DNA from: Haloferacaceae archaeon PL-Br10_E2g29 | GTDB lineage: Archaea; Halobacteriota; Halobacteria; Halobacteriales; Haloferacaceae | NCBI GenBank assembly: GCA_001563965.1 | Contig: LKMS01000043.1 | Span: 1-10,393, forward strand | Length of the DNA: 10,393 bases | Reading direction: 5' to 3' | Shown here: piece by piece, positions 1 through 6,792 of the stretch | How positions within the stretch are numbered: position 1 is the stretch's first letter | Layout: each line of letters begins with the position of its first letter | The notes under the pieces: model-generated | Seen by the model: the letters and a program-made list of their open reading frames with translations, nothing else | Told to the model about the DNA's origin: nothing | Databases searched by the model: none | Program-made: the position numbers and the translations under genes

Positions 1-5
1 CATTC

Positions 6-692
6 ATGCGTACGCTTGTTCCGTTTGCAGCCACGAATCCGAAAACCCGCTTGTCGAGTGTGCTTTCGGCGGCGGAACGGCGTGAATTCGCTCGGCTGAT
101 GCTCGCGTCCGTGCTTGATTCGGTCGTCGCCGCCGGCGGGGCGCCGACCGTTCTCTCGACCGATCCACTTGCTTTCGATGAGCCACCGTTTGCGGGGCAC
201 GAACCACCGTTTTCGCCCGAAACGCGCGCAGCGACAACCGTCGTCGTCGACGACGGCCCGCTGTCGGTTGCGGTCAACCGTCGCCTCCGGCAGGCGGCCG
301 ATGCTGATCCACCGAGGGCGACGCGCATCCTCATGGCCGACCTGCCGTTGGTCACTGCCGCCGACATCACTCGAATCACCGACGCCGCAGGTGATGTCGT
401 CATCGCGCCGGGCATGGGCGGCGGAACGAACGCGCTCGTCATTCGCGACCCCGAGTTTCGAGTCGACTACCACGGCGCGTCATCTCTCGATCACGCCCGA
501 CGCGCCGCCGACCTCGGCGCAACGCTGACGGCGGTCGATTCGCGGCGGCTGGCGACCGACATCGACGAGCCGGGTGATCTGGCCGAAGTGTTGATCCACG
601 GTGAGGGCGCGGTTCGCGACTGGCTGATCGACGCCGGCTTCGAACTTGACACCGATGCCGGGCGGGTTGGCGTCAGCCGGTGTGGTGAGTAA
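6..692 (+). CDS. cofC: 2-phospho-L-lactate guanylyltransferase (F420 biosynthesis)
   Basis: This 228-residue cytoplasmic protein is CofC. By family knowledge it joins GTP and 2-phospho-L-lactate to give lactyl-diphospho-guanosine, which CofD transfers to FO to make F420-0. Family motifs are visible in order: an N-terminal VPFAA..NPKTRLS segment (residues 5-17, nucleotide-binding loop), MADLPLV (110-116), GGGTNAL (138-144), a YHGASSLDHARRA segment (155-167) and DIDEPGDL (185-192). Length and motif order are normal for the family. The start at position 6 places the VPFAA motif at the usual distance from the N terminus, but only 5 bp of upstream sequence is present, so the promoter cannot be seen. 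cofG follows on the same strand after 88 bp. The glycine-rich C-terminal motifs leave little doubt about the family. Use of phospholactate rather than phosphoenolpyruvate is assumed from archaeal precedent and cannot be read from the sequence. Confidence 0.95.
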   Translation: MRTLVPFAATNPKTRLSSVLSAAERREFARLMLASVLDSVVAAGGAPTVLSTDPLAFDEPPFAGHEPPFSPETRAATTVVVDDGPLSVAVNRRLRQAADADPPRATRILMADLPLVTAADITRITDAAGDVVIAPGMGGGTNALVIRDPEFRVDYHGASSLDHARRAADLGATLTAVDSRRLATDIDEPGDLAEVLIHGEGAVRDWLIDAGFELDTDAGRVGVSRCGE

Positions 693-739
693 GCAAGGTC
701 GGTAAGACACGAATCGCTCGGCGAGCCGTGGCCGACACC

Positions 740-764
740 CGAGGCGAGCCGTTTTTGCTCCTCG
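740..764 (+). promoter_or_regulatory. T-rich element and hairpin upstream of cofG
   Basis: Five T residues (752-756) lie 25-29 nt before the cofG ATG, the expected place for a TATA-like element of a leaderless haloarchaeal transcript. The same stretch forms the loop of a possible hairpin: CGAG (740-743), a 2-nt bulge, GAGC (746-749), a 7-nt loop containing the T5, then GCTC (757-760) and CTCG (761-764). It could therefore act as the cofG promoter or as a cofC 3'-end hairpin. Sequence alone does not decide between them. Confidence 0.4.
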
Positions 765-780
765 CGGCCCGCGTTTCGGT

Positions 781-1926
781 ATGTTCCCGGCGGCCGACGC
801 GTACGACATCGGTATCTCGATTGACGAGTCTGCGGTCGACTCGTTGCTGTCGGTCAGCCCACGCGATGTCTCCGCACCGGCCGAACTCACCTTTTCGCGA
901 AACGTGTTCATCCCGCTGACGACTGCCTGTCGCTATTCCTGTACGTACTGCACCTACTACGACGTGCCCGGCGAGGCGACGCTCATGAGTCCCGATGACA
1001 TCCGCTCGGTCGTCGAACAGGGTGTCGACGCGGGCTGTACGGAGGCGTTGTTCACCTTTGGCGACAAACCCGACGCGCGGTACACCGAAATCCACGCCCA
1101 ACTCGCCGACTGGGGCTACGACTCGATTCTCGCGTATCTTCGTGCGGCCTGCGAAATCGCGCTCGACGAGGGACTGCTTCCGCACTCGAACCCCGGCGAT
1201 TTGACCGAGTCGGAGTTCCGCGCTCTCAAACCGGTCAACAGTTCGATGGGCGTCATGCTAGAGACGACCGCCGACGTCGCTGCCCACAGCGGGGGCAGAA
1301 AAAAGACGCCCGGCCAGCGGCTCAACACCATTCGGGCCGCCGGCCGTGCCAGCGTGCCGTTCACGACCGGACTGCTCGTCGGGATTGGCGAACACTGGCG
1401 CGACCGTGCGGAGAGCTTGCTGGCGATCCGAGAACTCCACGAACGGTACGATCACATCCAGGAGGTCATCATTCAGAACGTCGTGCCCAACGAGCGCTCC
1501 TCGTTCGACCAGCCGAGCGTTGAAACGATGCGCCGAACGGTTGCGATGGCGCGGGCGGCGCTCCCCGAGGCAGTTTCGGTGCAGGTGCCACCGAATCTCT
1601 CGCCGACCCACGAGCTGATCGACTGCGGCGTCGACGACCTCGGCGGCGTCTCGCCGGTGACTGACGACTACATCAACCCTGACTATGCGTGGCCCGCGCT
1701 CGATGAACTTCAGTCGATTGCGGCCGACGCCGACCTGCCGCTGTACGAACGGCTGCCCGTCTACGACCGGTATCTTCCCGCGAACATTCGACGCGCGTCG
1801 GTCGACCCAGCGCCACCGCCAACAGCCGCCGACGGCTGGCTCGCTGAACCAATCCAGACGGCACTGTCGGCGTCGACGTCCGCGGGCGAGCGGTATCGTG
1901 CGGTTGCGTTGCGTGAGGGTGGCTGA
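781..1926 (+). CDS. cofG: FO synthase subunit 1, radical SAM enzyme CofG
   Basis: This 381-residue radical SAM enzyme catalyses the second half of FO formation. It converts the CofH product (a 5-hydroxybenzyl-6-ribitylimino-dihydrouracil) to 7,8-didemethyl-8-hydroxy-5-deazariboflavin, the F420 chromophore. The [4Fe-4S]/SAM motif CRYSCTYC gives C50, C54 and C57 (CX3CX2C). Further CofG signatures are TFGDKPDARY (92-101), the PHSNPG segment (134-139), the SAM-site strand TTGLLVGIGE (195-204) and IQNVVPN (231-237). The protein is somewhat longer than many CofG proteins because of a C-terminal tail of about 40 residues. The ATG at 781 has a T-rich element at promoter spacing and leaves about 40 residues before the barrel, as usual. 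The gene lies downstream of cofC and converges on cofH. Archaea encode CofG and CofH separately, unlike the fused FbiC of actinobacteria, and the two halves here are on opposite strands. Confidence 0.96.
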   Translation: MFPAADAYDIGISIDESAVDSLLSVSPRDVSAPAELTFSRNVFIPLTTACRYSCTYCTYYDVPGEATLMSPDDIRSVVEQGVDAGCTEALFTFGDKPDARYTEIHAQLADWGYDSILAYLRAACEIALDEGLLPHSNPGDLTESEFRALKPVNSSMGVMLETTADVAAHSGGRKKTPGQRLNTIRAAGRASVPFTTGLLVGIGEHWRDRAESLLAIRELHERYDHIQEVIIQNVVPNERSSFDQPSVETMRRTVAMARAALPEAVSVQVPPNLSPTHELIDCGVDDLGGVSPVTDDYINPDYAWPALDELQSIAADADLPLYERLPVYDRYLPANIRRASVDPAPPPTAADGWLAEPIQTALSASTSAGERYRAVALREGG

Positions 1927-1966
1927 AAAAAACGGACGGTCGCCGCCGGCTGCGTTTTATTTTTTT
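1926..1966. terminator. Bidirectional poly-T terminator between cofG and cofH
   Basis: On the + strand, a T-tract (1955-1966, interrupted by one A) follows the cofG stop. On the - strand, the A7 at 1926-1932 reads as T7 a short distance after the cofH stop. AAAACG (1929-1934) pairs perfectly with CGTTTT (1953-1958), giving a symmetric element. Archaeal transcription terminates on oligo-T without needing a hairpin, so both converging genes are served. The cofH stop codon (1965-1967) lies within the T-tract used by cofG. Confidence 0.75.
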
Positions 1967-3365
1967 AATCGTCAGCCGCAACCGTGTTGCGCTCGCCCGT
2001 CCGTATCGACGGTCCGAACATGGGTGAGCCGTCCGCTCGCGGGCCGAGTGTCGGCCCGTACGGGCCGCCATCGACGGGAATCGCTCGCCGCGTGCGGTAG
2101 TCAGTCGACCGTTCGACCGGCGGCCGGCCGATGGCCGAAATCATGTCGACGTAGTCGCCGACACTGCGGACCTCGCCGTAGCTGCCACCGGCGCGCTTGG
2201 TGATCTCCTCGGAGAGAATCGTCCCCATGAAGTCGTTGGCCCCGCAGTTGAGCAGTTTGAGACCCTTTGCGTTGCCGTACTTGACCCACGAGCTCTGGAT
2301 GTTGTCGATGGTGTCGAAAAACAGCCGCGAGACGGCGATCATGAGTTCGTCTTCGGCGTCGCTCGCGCCGCCGTCGACGACGCCGTGTTCGAACAACGGC
2401 GTGTTTTCGTGGACGAACGAGAGCGGGACGAACTCGCGAATTGCGCCGGTTCGATCTTGGAGGTCACGGACTCGCTTCAGATGCATCGCGCGGTGGCGCT
2501 CGTTTTCGACGTGGCCGTACATGATCGTCGCCGTCGTGTCGAGGCCGGCGGCCATCGCCCCCTCCATCGCCTCGATCCAGTCCGCGGAGGTGATTTTGCC
2601 CGGACAGACCACCTCGCGAACCTCGTCGACGAGGATTTCCGCGGCCGTTCCCGGTGCCGAGTTGAGTCCGGCCGCCCGAAGCGTTCGGTAGACATCCTCG
2701 TAGGACCACTCGGTTCCGCGCTTGGCGTGGTAGGCCTCTTCGGGCGTGATTGAGTGGACATGGATTCCGTCGATCGACATCGCCTCGATCTGTTCGACGT
2801 AGGTTCCTGGGTCGGTTTCGTAACGTTCGGGTGGTTTGTAATTCACCTCGCTGGCGGGGTCGTCGTAGGTCGCCAGCATCTCGTGGTGCTCGGCGTTGAG
2901 CGCGAACGCCGGATGCAACCCCGACACCGAGCAGACCTCCGAAATGCCCAGATCGAGCGCGGTATCGACGATTTGTCGCGAGTCTGCGGGCGTTTTCGTA
3001 AAGCCCGAATGGTCGCCGTCAGCGTCGGTTTCGAACTGGTGGGCGGTGTTTTTGAAGTTACAGAACAGACAGCCCACGTTGCAGGCGGTGGTGACGTTGT
3101 TGTTGCAGTTGGCGACAAACGTCACCTCGTCGCCAACGCGCTCGGCCCGCCGGCGGTCGGCCAGTTCGAGCACCTGTTCCTTTCGGACGGGGTCGATTCC
3201 GTCGGTGTCGGTGCCGGTCGTCAAGAGTGCGACCGCGTCGTCGACATCCAGCCGACGGTTGTCGCGGGCGTTTGCGAGCGCGTTCTCGAAGGGCTGATCG
3301 GTCTCTGCGCGGTGGGTGAATCCGAACTCGCTGCCTGCGAGATCCGCGGCCGACCGATTCGTCAT
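1965..3365 (-). CDS. cofH: FO synthase subunit 2, radical SAM enzyme CofH
   Basis: This 466-residue radical SAM enzyme joins L-tyrosine to 5-amino-6-ribitylaminouracil, the first step of FO synthesis. The CNVGCLFC motif gives C95, C99 and C102 (CX3CX2C). Other CofH hallmarks follow: SGLHPAF (148-154), SAPGTAAEIL (236-245), TATIMYGHVE (278-287), IQSSWVKYG (356-364) and GANDFMGTILSEEITKRAG (375-393). It is longer than methanogen CofH because of an N-terminal lead of about 35 residues, an acidic insert just after the cluster motif and a Gly/Pro-rich C-terminal tail. An upstream in-frame ATG at 3443 would add 26 residues. I prefer the ATG at 3365 because an AT-rich element sits 26-30 nt before it and the added residues do not resemble the family. 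The gene diverges from purC. MqnC and MqnE are related families, but the FO-specific motifs argue against them. Confidence 0.95.
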   Translation of the reverse strand: MTNRSAADLAGSEFGFTHRAETDQPFENALANARDNRRLDVDDAVALLTTGTDTDGIDPVRKEQVLELADRRRAERVGDEVTFVANCNNNVTTACNVGCLFCNFKNTAHQFETDADGDHSGFTKTPADSRQIVDTALDLGISEVCSVSGLHPAFALNAEHHEMLATYDDPASEVNYKPPERYETDPGTYVEQIEAMSIDGIHVHSITPEEAYHAKRGTEWSYEDVYRTLRAAGLNSAPGTAAEILVDEVREVVCPGKITSADWIEAMEGAMAAGLDTTATIMYGHVENERHRAMHLKRVRDLQDRTGAIREFVPLSFVHENTPLFEHGVVDGGASDAEDELMIAVSRLFFDTIDNIQSSWVKYGNAKGLKLLNCGANDFMGTILSEEITKRAGGSYGEVRSVGDYVDMISAIGRPPVERSTDYRTRRAIPVDGGPYGPTLGPRADGSPMFGPSIRTGERNTVAADD

Positions 3366-3368
3366 TGT

Positions 3369-3418
3369 CGGAGGGTTGGCTGTCGCAACCAAAAAGGGGT
3401 CGGTCACGGAGGGTTGCG
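3369..3418 (-). promoter_or_regulatory. cofH promoter with flanking repeats
   Basis: A5 at 3391-3395 (T5 on the coding strand) lies 26-30 nt before the chosen cofH ATG and fits a leaderless TATA element. It is surrounded by small repeats. CGGAGGGTTG occurs at 3369-3378 and again at 3407-3416. CGCAACC (3384-3390) is the exact inverse of GGTTGCG (3412-3418). The promoter call rests on spacing. An operator role for the repeats is speculative. Confidence 0.4.
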
Positions 3419-3470
3419 CCGGTGTTTTGTGTTCCACGCCCACGTTTTTGTCGACGAGCGCGCCGGACTG

Positions 3471-3484
3471 AAAGATTCATACAG
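3471..3484 (+). promoter_or_regulatory. TATA/BRE-like element of purC
   Basis: A purine-rich stretch (GAAAG, about 3470-3474) followed by TTCATA (3476-3481) lies 25-30 nt before the purC ATG. This matches the BRE-plus-TATA spacing of a leaderless haloarchaeal transcript and supports the start at 3506 over the longer in-frame start at 3365. Confidence 0.5.
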
Positions 3485-3505
3485 CCGGCCATCGCCGATA
3501 CGCAC

Positions 3506-4543
3506 ATGACGAGCGTAAAGCAGTTCCGGGTCGATCAGGCGCCGACGGAAACCGCCCTCGGCGCGGGTCGGTTCATCTTCACCGACGCCTATTCCGTGTT
3601 CGACTGGGGACAGATGCCCGACGCCATCCCACACAAAGGCGCGAGCCTCTGTACGATGGGCGCGTTCAATTTCGAGCAACTCGAAGCCGCCGGCATCGAA
3701 ACACACTACGCGGGCGTTGTCGACACGAACGGCGACATCGGCTCGCTTTCGGACTGCACCACTCCCCCAACCGAGATGGCGATTGCGCTGACACAGGTGC
3801 CGGATCTCCCGTACCTGGGTGGGTCAGCTGCCGACGGCGCTTACGACTACGACGCCTACCACGCCACCGCCGGCGAGAACTTCCTGATTCCGCTGGAAAT
3901 CGTCTTCCGGAACACCGTTCCGGTCGGCTCCAGCCTTCGGCGACGCGGCGCGCCGGCGGACTACGGTCTCGCGCTCGACGACTGGCCAGCCGAAAAAATC
4001 GACCTCCCGGAGCCGGTCGTCGAGTTCTCAACGAAGTACGAACAACAGGATCGCTATCTCGATCGGACGGAGGCCGGCCACATCGCCGGCATCGCCGATA
4101 TCGACGCCCTCGAATCGCTGGCTCGGTCGGTCAACGACGTCATCACCGACCAGGCCGCGAAAACGGGATTCACTCACGAAGACGGCAAAATCGAGTGTCT
4201 CTACATCGACGGCGAAATCCGCGTTGCCGACGTGGTCGGCACGTTCGACGAAAACCGATTTTCGATCAACGGCCGCCAGCTCTCGAAAGAGGTGATCCGG
4301 CAGTACTACAAACGCGAACAACCCGGCTGGGTCGACGCCGTGAGCGCGGCGAAAACCCGCGTCAGCGAGACCGACGCGGCCGACTGGCGGCCGCTGTGCG
4401 AGGGTGAGCCGATTTCACTACCGAGTCACGTTGTCGACGCTGTTGCCGACATGTACACCGCCGGTGCCAACGCCTACACCGACGAGTCGTGGTTCGACGC
4501 GCCGCCACTTGCCGAGACGCTCGCGGCGCTCGATTCGGTGTAA
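3506..4543 (+). CDS. purC: SAICAR synthase (phosphoribosylaminoimidazole-succinocarboxamide synthase)
   Basis: This 345-residue PurC condenses CAIR with L-aspartate using ATP to give SAICAR in de novo purine synthesis. Visible family features are the N-terminal FTDAYSVFDWG segment (25-35), RNTVPVGSSLRRR (135-147, matching the RN..GS..RR substrate-binding motif), VEFSTKYEQQDRYL (172-185) and SKEVIRQYY (260-268). The region around CLYIDGEIRVADVVGTFDENRF differs from the common bacterial D.K.EFG...ADE form. It appears to be the longer, divergent PurC found in haloarchaea, which have about 100 residues more than typical bacterial enzymes. The ATG at 3506 is preferred because the 47 in-frame residues upstream are Arg-rich and unlike PurC, and because the TATA-like element is correctly spaced. 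The stop lies 8 bp from the stop of convergent purU. Confidence 0.95.
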   Translation: MTSVKQFRVDQAPTETALGAGRFIFTDAYSVFDWGQMPDAIPHKGASLCTMGAFNFEQLEAAGIETHYAGVVDTNGDIGSLSDCTTPPTEMAIALTQVPDLPYLGGSAADGAYDYDAYHATAGENFLIPLEIVFRNTVPVGSSLRRRGAPADYGLALDDWPAEKIDLPEPVVEFSTKYEQQDRYLDRTEAGHIAGIADIDALESLARSVNDVITDQAAKTGFTHEDGKIECLYIDGEIRVADVVGTFDENRFSINGRQLSKEVIRQYYKREQPGWVDAVSAAKTRVSETDAADWRPLCEGEPISLPSHVVDAVADMYTAGANAYTDESWFDAPPLAETLAALDSV

Positions 4544-4551
4544 TCGATCTG

Positions 4552-5520
4552 TTAGTCGTCAGCGAGCCCCTCGATATCGCGTGGCTCGATCGAACGGTCG
4601 ACCGGTTCGGTCGGGTTGGCGTCTTGGGCGACCTGTGAGAGCCCGAGTCGGTAGTCATCGTTCGCGACGCCGTCGCGAAGGCTCGTTCGGCCGCGATGCA
4701 CCGTGACCGCGCCGCTGAGGTGAAGCTTGACTGCTTCGAGCAGCGCGTCGGCTTCGAGCGGCTGGCCGCGCGCCTTGATTTCATCGATGAGCGCGTCGTC
4801 GGGCACGTCGAACGCCCGCTGGGTGATGATCGGCCCCTGATCGAGGTCGGTCGTCACGTAGTGGGCGGTGACGCCAGCGATGCGAACGCCCTCTTCTTTC
4901 GCCTGGCGGTAGGCCGCCGCGCCGGGGAACGCCGGCAGCAGGCTCGGGTGGATGTTGATGATGCGGTCCTCGTAGCGAAAGACGATTTTCGGACCGAGAA
5001 TCCGCATGTAGCGCGCCAGCACGATCAGGTCGACGTCGTGTTCGACCAGAATGTCGAGCATGCGGTCCTCGTCGGGAGAGCCCTTGCCGTCGCCGACGTC
5101 GTAAAACGGCACGTCGTGGGCTTCGGCGAGTTCGCGAAGCGCTCCGCGGTTGCCGATAACGACCGATACCTCCACGTCGAGGTCGTCGCGTTCGACGGCT
5201 GCCAACAACGATTCGAGACAGTGTGATTCCTTGGTGACGAACACGGCGAGCCGGCGAGTTTCGCGGTCGCTCGGAAACCGAACCTGAATCTCCACGCCGA
5301 GATCGCGACCCAACTCCGCGAGCGCCTCGCGAAGTTCGTCACGCTCGGTGGTCATTCCGTCGGTGTCGACGCGCATCGACATCCGAAACAGGCCGTCGCG
5401 AACCGCCTGGTCGAGATCTTCGATGTTGATTCCGCGCTCGAAAAGCAGGCTCGTCACGCGAGCGATGAGGCCGGTTTTGTCGCCACCGATCACCGTGATT
5501 TCGGCGAGTTCGGTCGTCAT
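4552..5520 (-). CDS. purU: Formyltetrahydrofolate deformylase with N-terminal ACT domain
   Basis: This 322-residue protein has an N-terminal ACT domain (about 6-80, beginning ITVIGGDKTGLIARV) and a formyltransferase-fold domain (about 88-270). The formyl-transfer triad is visible: N189 and H191 in INIHPSLLPAF, and D227 in YVTTDLDQGPII. The ACT-plus-formyltransferase layout and the VLARYMRIL segment (167-174) are those of PurU, which hydrolyses 10-formyl-THF to formate and THF. GAR transformylase PurN shares the triad but lacks the ACT domain, so a true GAR transformylase role is the main alternative given the pur neighbours. Residues from about 280 to 322 form an acidic tail absent from typical PurU (about 280 residues). 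The ATG at 5520 is chosen because the ACT strand begins at once. A longer in-frame start at 5649 adds 43 residues unlike the family. The gene diverges from purS-purQ and converges on purC. Confidence 0.88.
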   Translation of the reverse strand: MTTELAEITVIGGDKTGLIARVTSLLFERGINIEDLDQAVRDGLFRMSMRVDTDGMTTERDELREALAELGRDLGVEIQVRFPSDRETRRLAVFVTKESHCLESLLAAVERDDLDVEVSVVIGNRGALRELAEAHDVPFYDVGDGKGSPDEDRMLDILVEHDVDLIVLARYMRILGPKIVFRYEDRIINIHPSLLPAFPGAAAYRQAKEEGVRIAGVTAHYVTTDLDQGPIITQRAFDVPDDALIDEIKARGQPLEADALLEAVKLHLSGAVTVHRGRTSLRDGVANDDYRLGLSQVAQDANPTEPVDRSIEPRDIEGLADD

Positions 5521-5760
5521 CGACTCACCGCCGTCGTCTGCTCGACTGTATCCATGGACAGTCGATAGCCACGGGCGGGCAAAAACGTGTTTATCGTCTA
5601 CTCTGTGGCCCGTTTGTGAGTTGTTTCCGCGTTGCTTCCACGTCGTCACTCAGCTACCAGTGGACTTTTTGCCGTGATCCACATCCCAGATCTATTCACG
5701 AACGTGTGGTATCGGGTGGTTCCAAAAGAGCTTTTGACCACGCTCGCGCAGTATCGCCCA
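5521..5760. promoter_or_regulatory. purU/purS divergent promoter region with two dyads
   Basis: This 240-bp gene-free region carries the promoters of purU (-) and purS-purQ (+). For purU, CGATAAAC on the minus strand (5588-5595) is a good TATA-like element. A dyad, TCGACTGT (5542-5549) and ACAGTCGA (5558-5565), lies between it and the ATG. For purS, CTTTTGA (5731-5737) lies 24-30 nt before the ATG and belongs to a second dyad, CAAAAG-AG-CTTTTG (5723-5736). I see no RNA gene or small ORF with family likeness here. Confidence 0.5.
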
Positions 5761-6024
5761 ATGACCGCCTACACCGCGACCGTGACCGTTCGCCTGAAAC
5801 ACGGTGTGCTTGATCCGGAAGCCGAGACGACCAGACAGGCGCTCGAACGCCTCGGCTTCGAGCTGTCTGCGCTGCGCTCGGCCGACCGCTTCGAAATCGA
5901 TCTCGAGGCCGCCGACGCCGCTGATGCCGAGGCTCGTGCGGAATCGATGGCCGAACGACTCCTGGCGAATCCGACGATTCACGATTACGAGGTGTCGGCT
6001 GCGCCGGCCAATGAGGGGCAATGA
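5761..6024 (+). CDS. purS: FGAM synthase subunit PurS
   Basis: This 87-residue PurS is the small structural subunit of the PurL-PurQ-PurS formylglycinamidine synthase, where it helps hold the glutaminase and synthetase together and assists ammonia transfer. It opens with the typical strand and turn YTATVTVRLKHGVLDPE (4-20). The conserved pattern continues through AL..LGF (29-34) and an acidic helix leading to the family-typical ending LLANPTIHDYEV (69-80). Length is normal (family about 80-90). The start at 5761 is chosen because the fold begins immediately and a TATA-like element sits 24-30 nt upstream. Longer in-frame starts at 5632 (ATG) or 5674 (GTG) add unrelated residues. The stop overlaps the purQ start in ATGA, indicating co-transcription and coupled translation. 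No purL is present in this window. Confidence 0.95.
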   Translation: MTAYTATVTVRLKHGVLDPEAETTRQALERLGFELSALRSADRFEIDLEAADAADAEARAESMAERLLANPTIHDYEVSAAPANEGQ

Positions 6025-6710
6025 CGGTCGCAGTCATCCAGTTTGGCGGCTCGAACTGCGACCGCGACGCGGTTCGCGCCCTGCGATTTCTCGATATTGC
6101 CGCCGAGCGCATCTGGCACGAGGACGGCCTACCTGCTGACACCTCGGGCATCATGCTTCCCGGTGGTTTTTCGTACGGTGATTACCTCCGTGCCGGCGCG
6201 ATGGCCGCCCGCTCGCCGATCATGGGCGAGGTTCGCGACGCGGCCGCCGACGGCGTGCCGGTGCTCGGCGTCTGCAACGGCGCACAGGTGGGCTGTGAGG
6301 CGGGGCTCACCGACGGCGCGTTCACGACGAACAAGCGCGCACGATTTCAGTGCGAATCCGTCTTTCTGCGTGTTGAGCGAAGCGACACCCCGTGGACCGG
6401 CGCGTTCGCTGTCGGCGACGTGATCGAGGTGCCAATCGCTCACGGCGAAGGACGCTTCGAGATCGACGCGGATCGGTACGAACAGCTTGAGGCCAACGAT
6501 CGTGTGCTGTTTCGCTACTGCGACGCCGACGGGACTCTCACCGACGCGGCCAACCCGAACGGGTCGACCGGTAACGTCGCCGGCATTCTCGGCGAGCGCG
6601 ACTCGGTCGCGGTGTTGATGCCGCATCCCGAGCGGGCGACGCTCCCGGACGTTGGCGGGACAGACGGCCAGCCGATTCTGCAGGCGTTCGGCGAGCAGGC
6701 GACGCGGTGA
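6021..6710 (+). CDS. purQ: FGAM synthase glutaminase subunit PurQ
   Basis: This 229-residue class I glutamine amidotransferase supplies ammonia to PurL for conversion of FGAR to FGAM. It has the nucleophile C85 in VLGVCNGAQ (81-89) and the His-Glu pair H202/E204 in MPHPER (200-205). Other PurQ signatures are VIQFGGSNCDRD (5-16), LPGGFSYGDYLRAGA (46-60) and the IAHGEGRF loop (139-146). Length matches stand-alone PurQ. The ATG overlaps the last bases of purS by 4 nt, so expression is linked to PurS at the stoichiometric complex. After the stop, 82 bp separate it from the next gene, without a clear T-tract terminator. Confidence 0.97.
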   Translation: MTVAVIQFGGSNCDRDAVRALRFLDIAAERIWHEDGLPADTSGIMLPGGFSYGDYLRAGAMAARSPIMGEVRDAAADGVPVLGVCNGAQVGCEAGLTDGAFTTNKRARFQCESVFLRVERSDTPWTGAFAVGDVIEVPIAHGEGRFEIDADRYEQLEANDRVLFRYCDADGTLTDAANPNGSTGNVAGILGERDSVAVLMPHPERATLPDVGGTDGQPILQAFGEQATR

Positions 6711-6762
6711 CGAGCCGCTCTCTTCGCACCCTGTCTGCAGAACGGACTTCCGTCATCCCAAA

Positions 6763-6769
6763 CTAATTG
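6763..6769 (+). promoter_or_regulatory. TATA-like element upstream of the 195-residue membrane protein gene
   Basis: CTAATTG (6763-6769) is the only AT-rich stretch in the purQ-downstream gap. It lies 24-30 nt before the ATG at 6793, the spacing expected for a leaderless transcript. It suggests the membrane protein gene has its own promoter instead of depending on the purS-purQ transcript. Confidence 0.4.
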
Positions 6770-6792
6770 ATGGTTGCTGTGTACCATTCGGT

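Noticed and set aside
3365..3505. N-terminal extension of purC from an upstream ATG
   Set aside because: The extra 47 residues are Arg-rich and unlike PurC. The TATA-like element at 3476-3481 fits the start at 3506.
2754..3509. 251-codon plus-strand open frame opposite the start of cofH
   Set aside because: It covers the cofH cluster motif on the other strand and has low-complexity Val/Gly/Arg composition, so it is a shadow frame.
5521..5649. N-terminal extension of purU
   Set aside because: The ACT domain begins immediately after the ATG at 5520, and the 43 added residues would cover the promoter dyad.
5632..5760. Upstream starts for purS (ATG 5632, GTG 5674)
   Set aside because: PurS proteins begin at the first strand, encoded from 5761. 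The added residues match nothing and span the TATA-like element.
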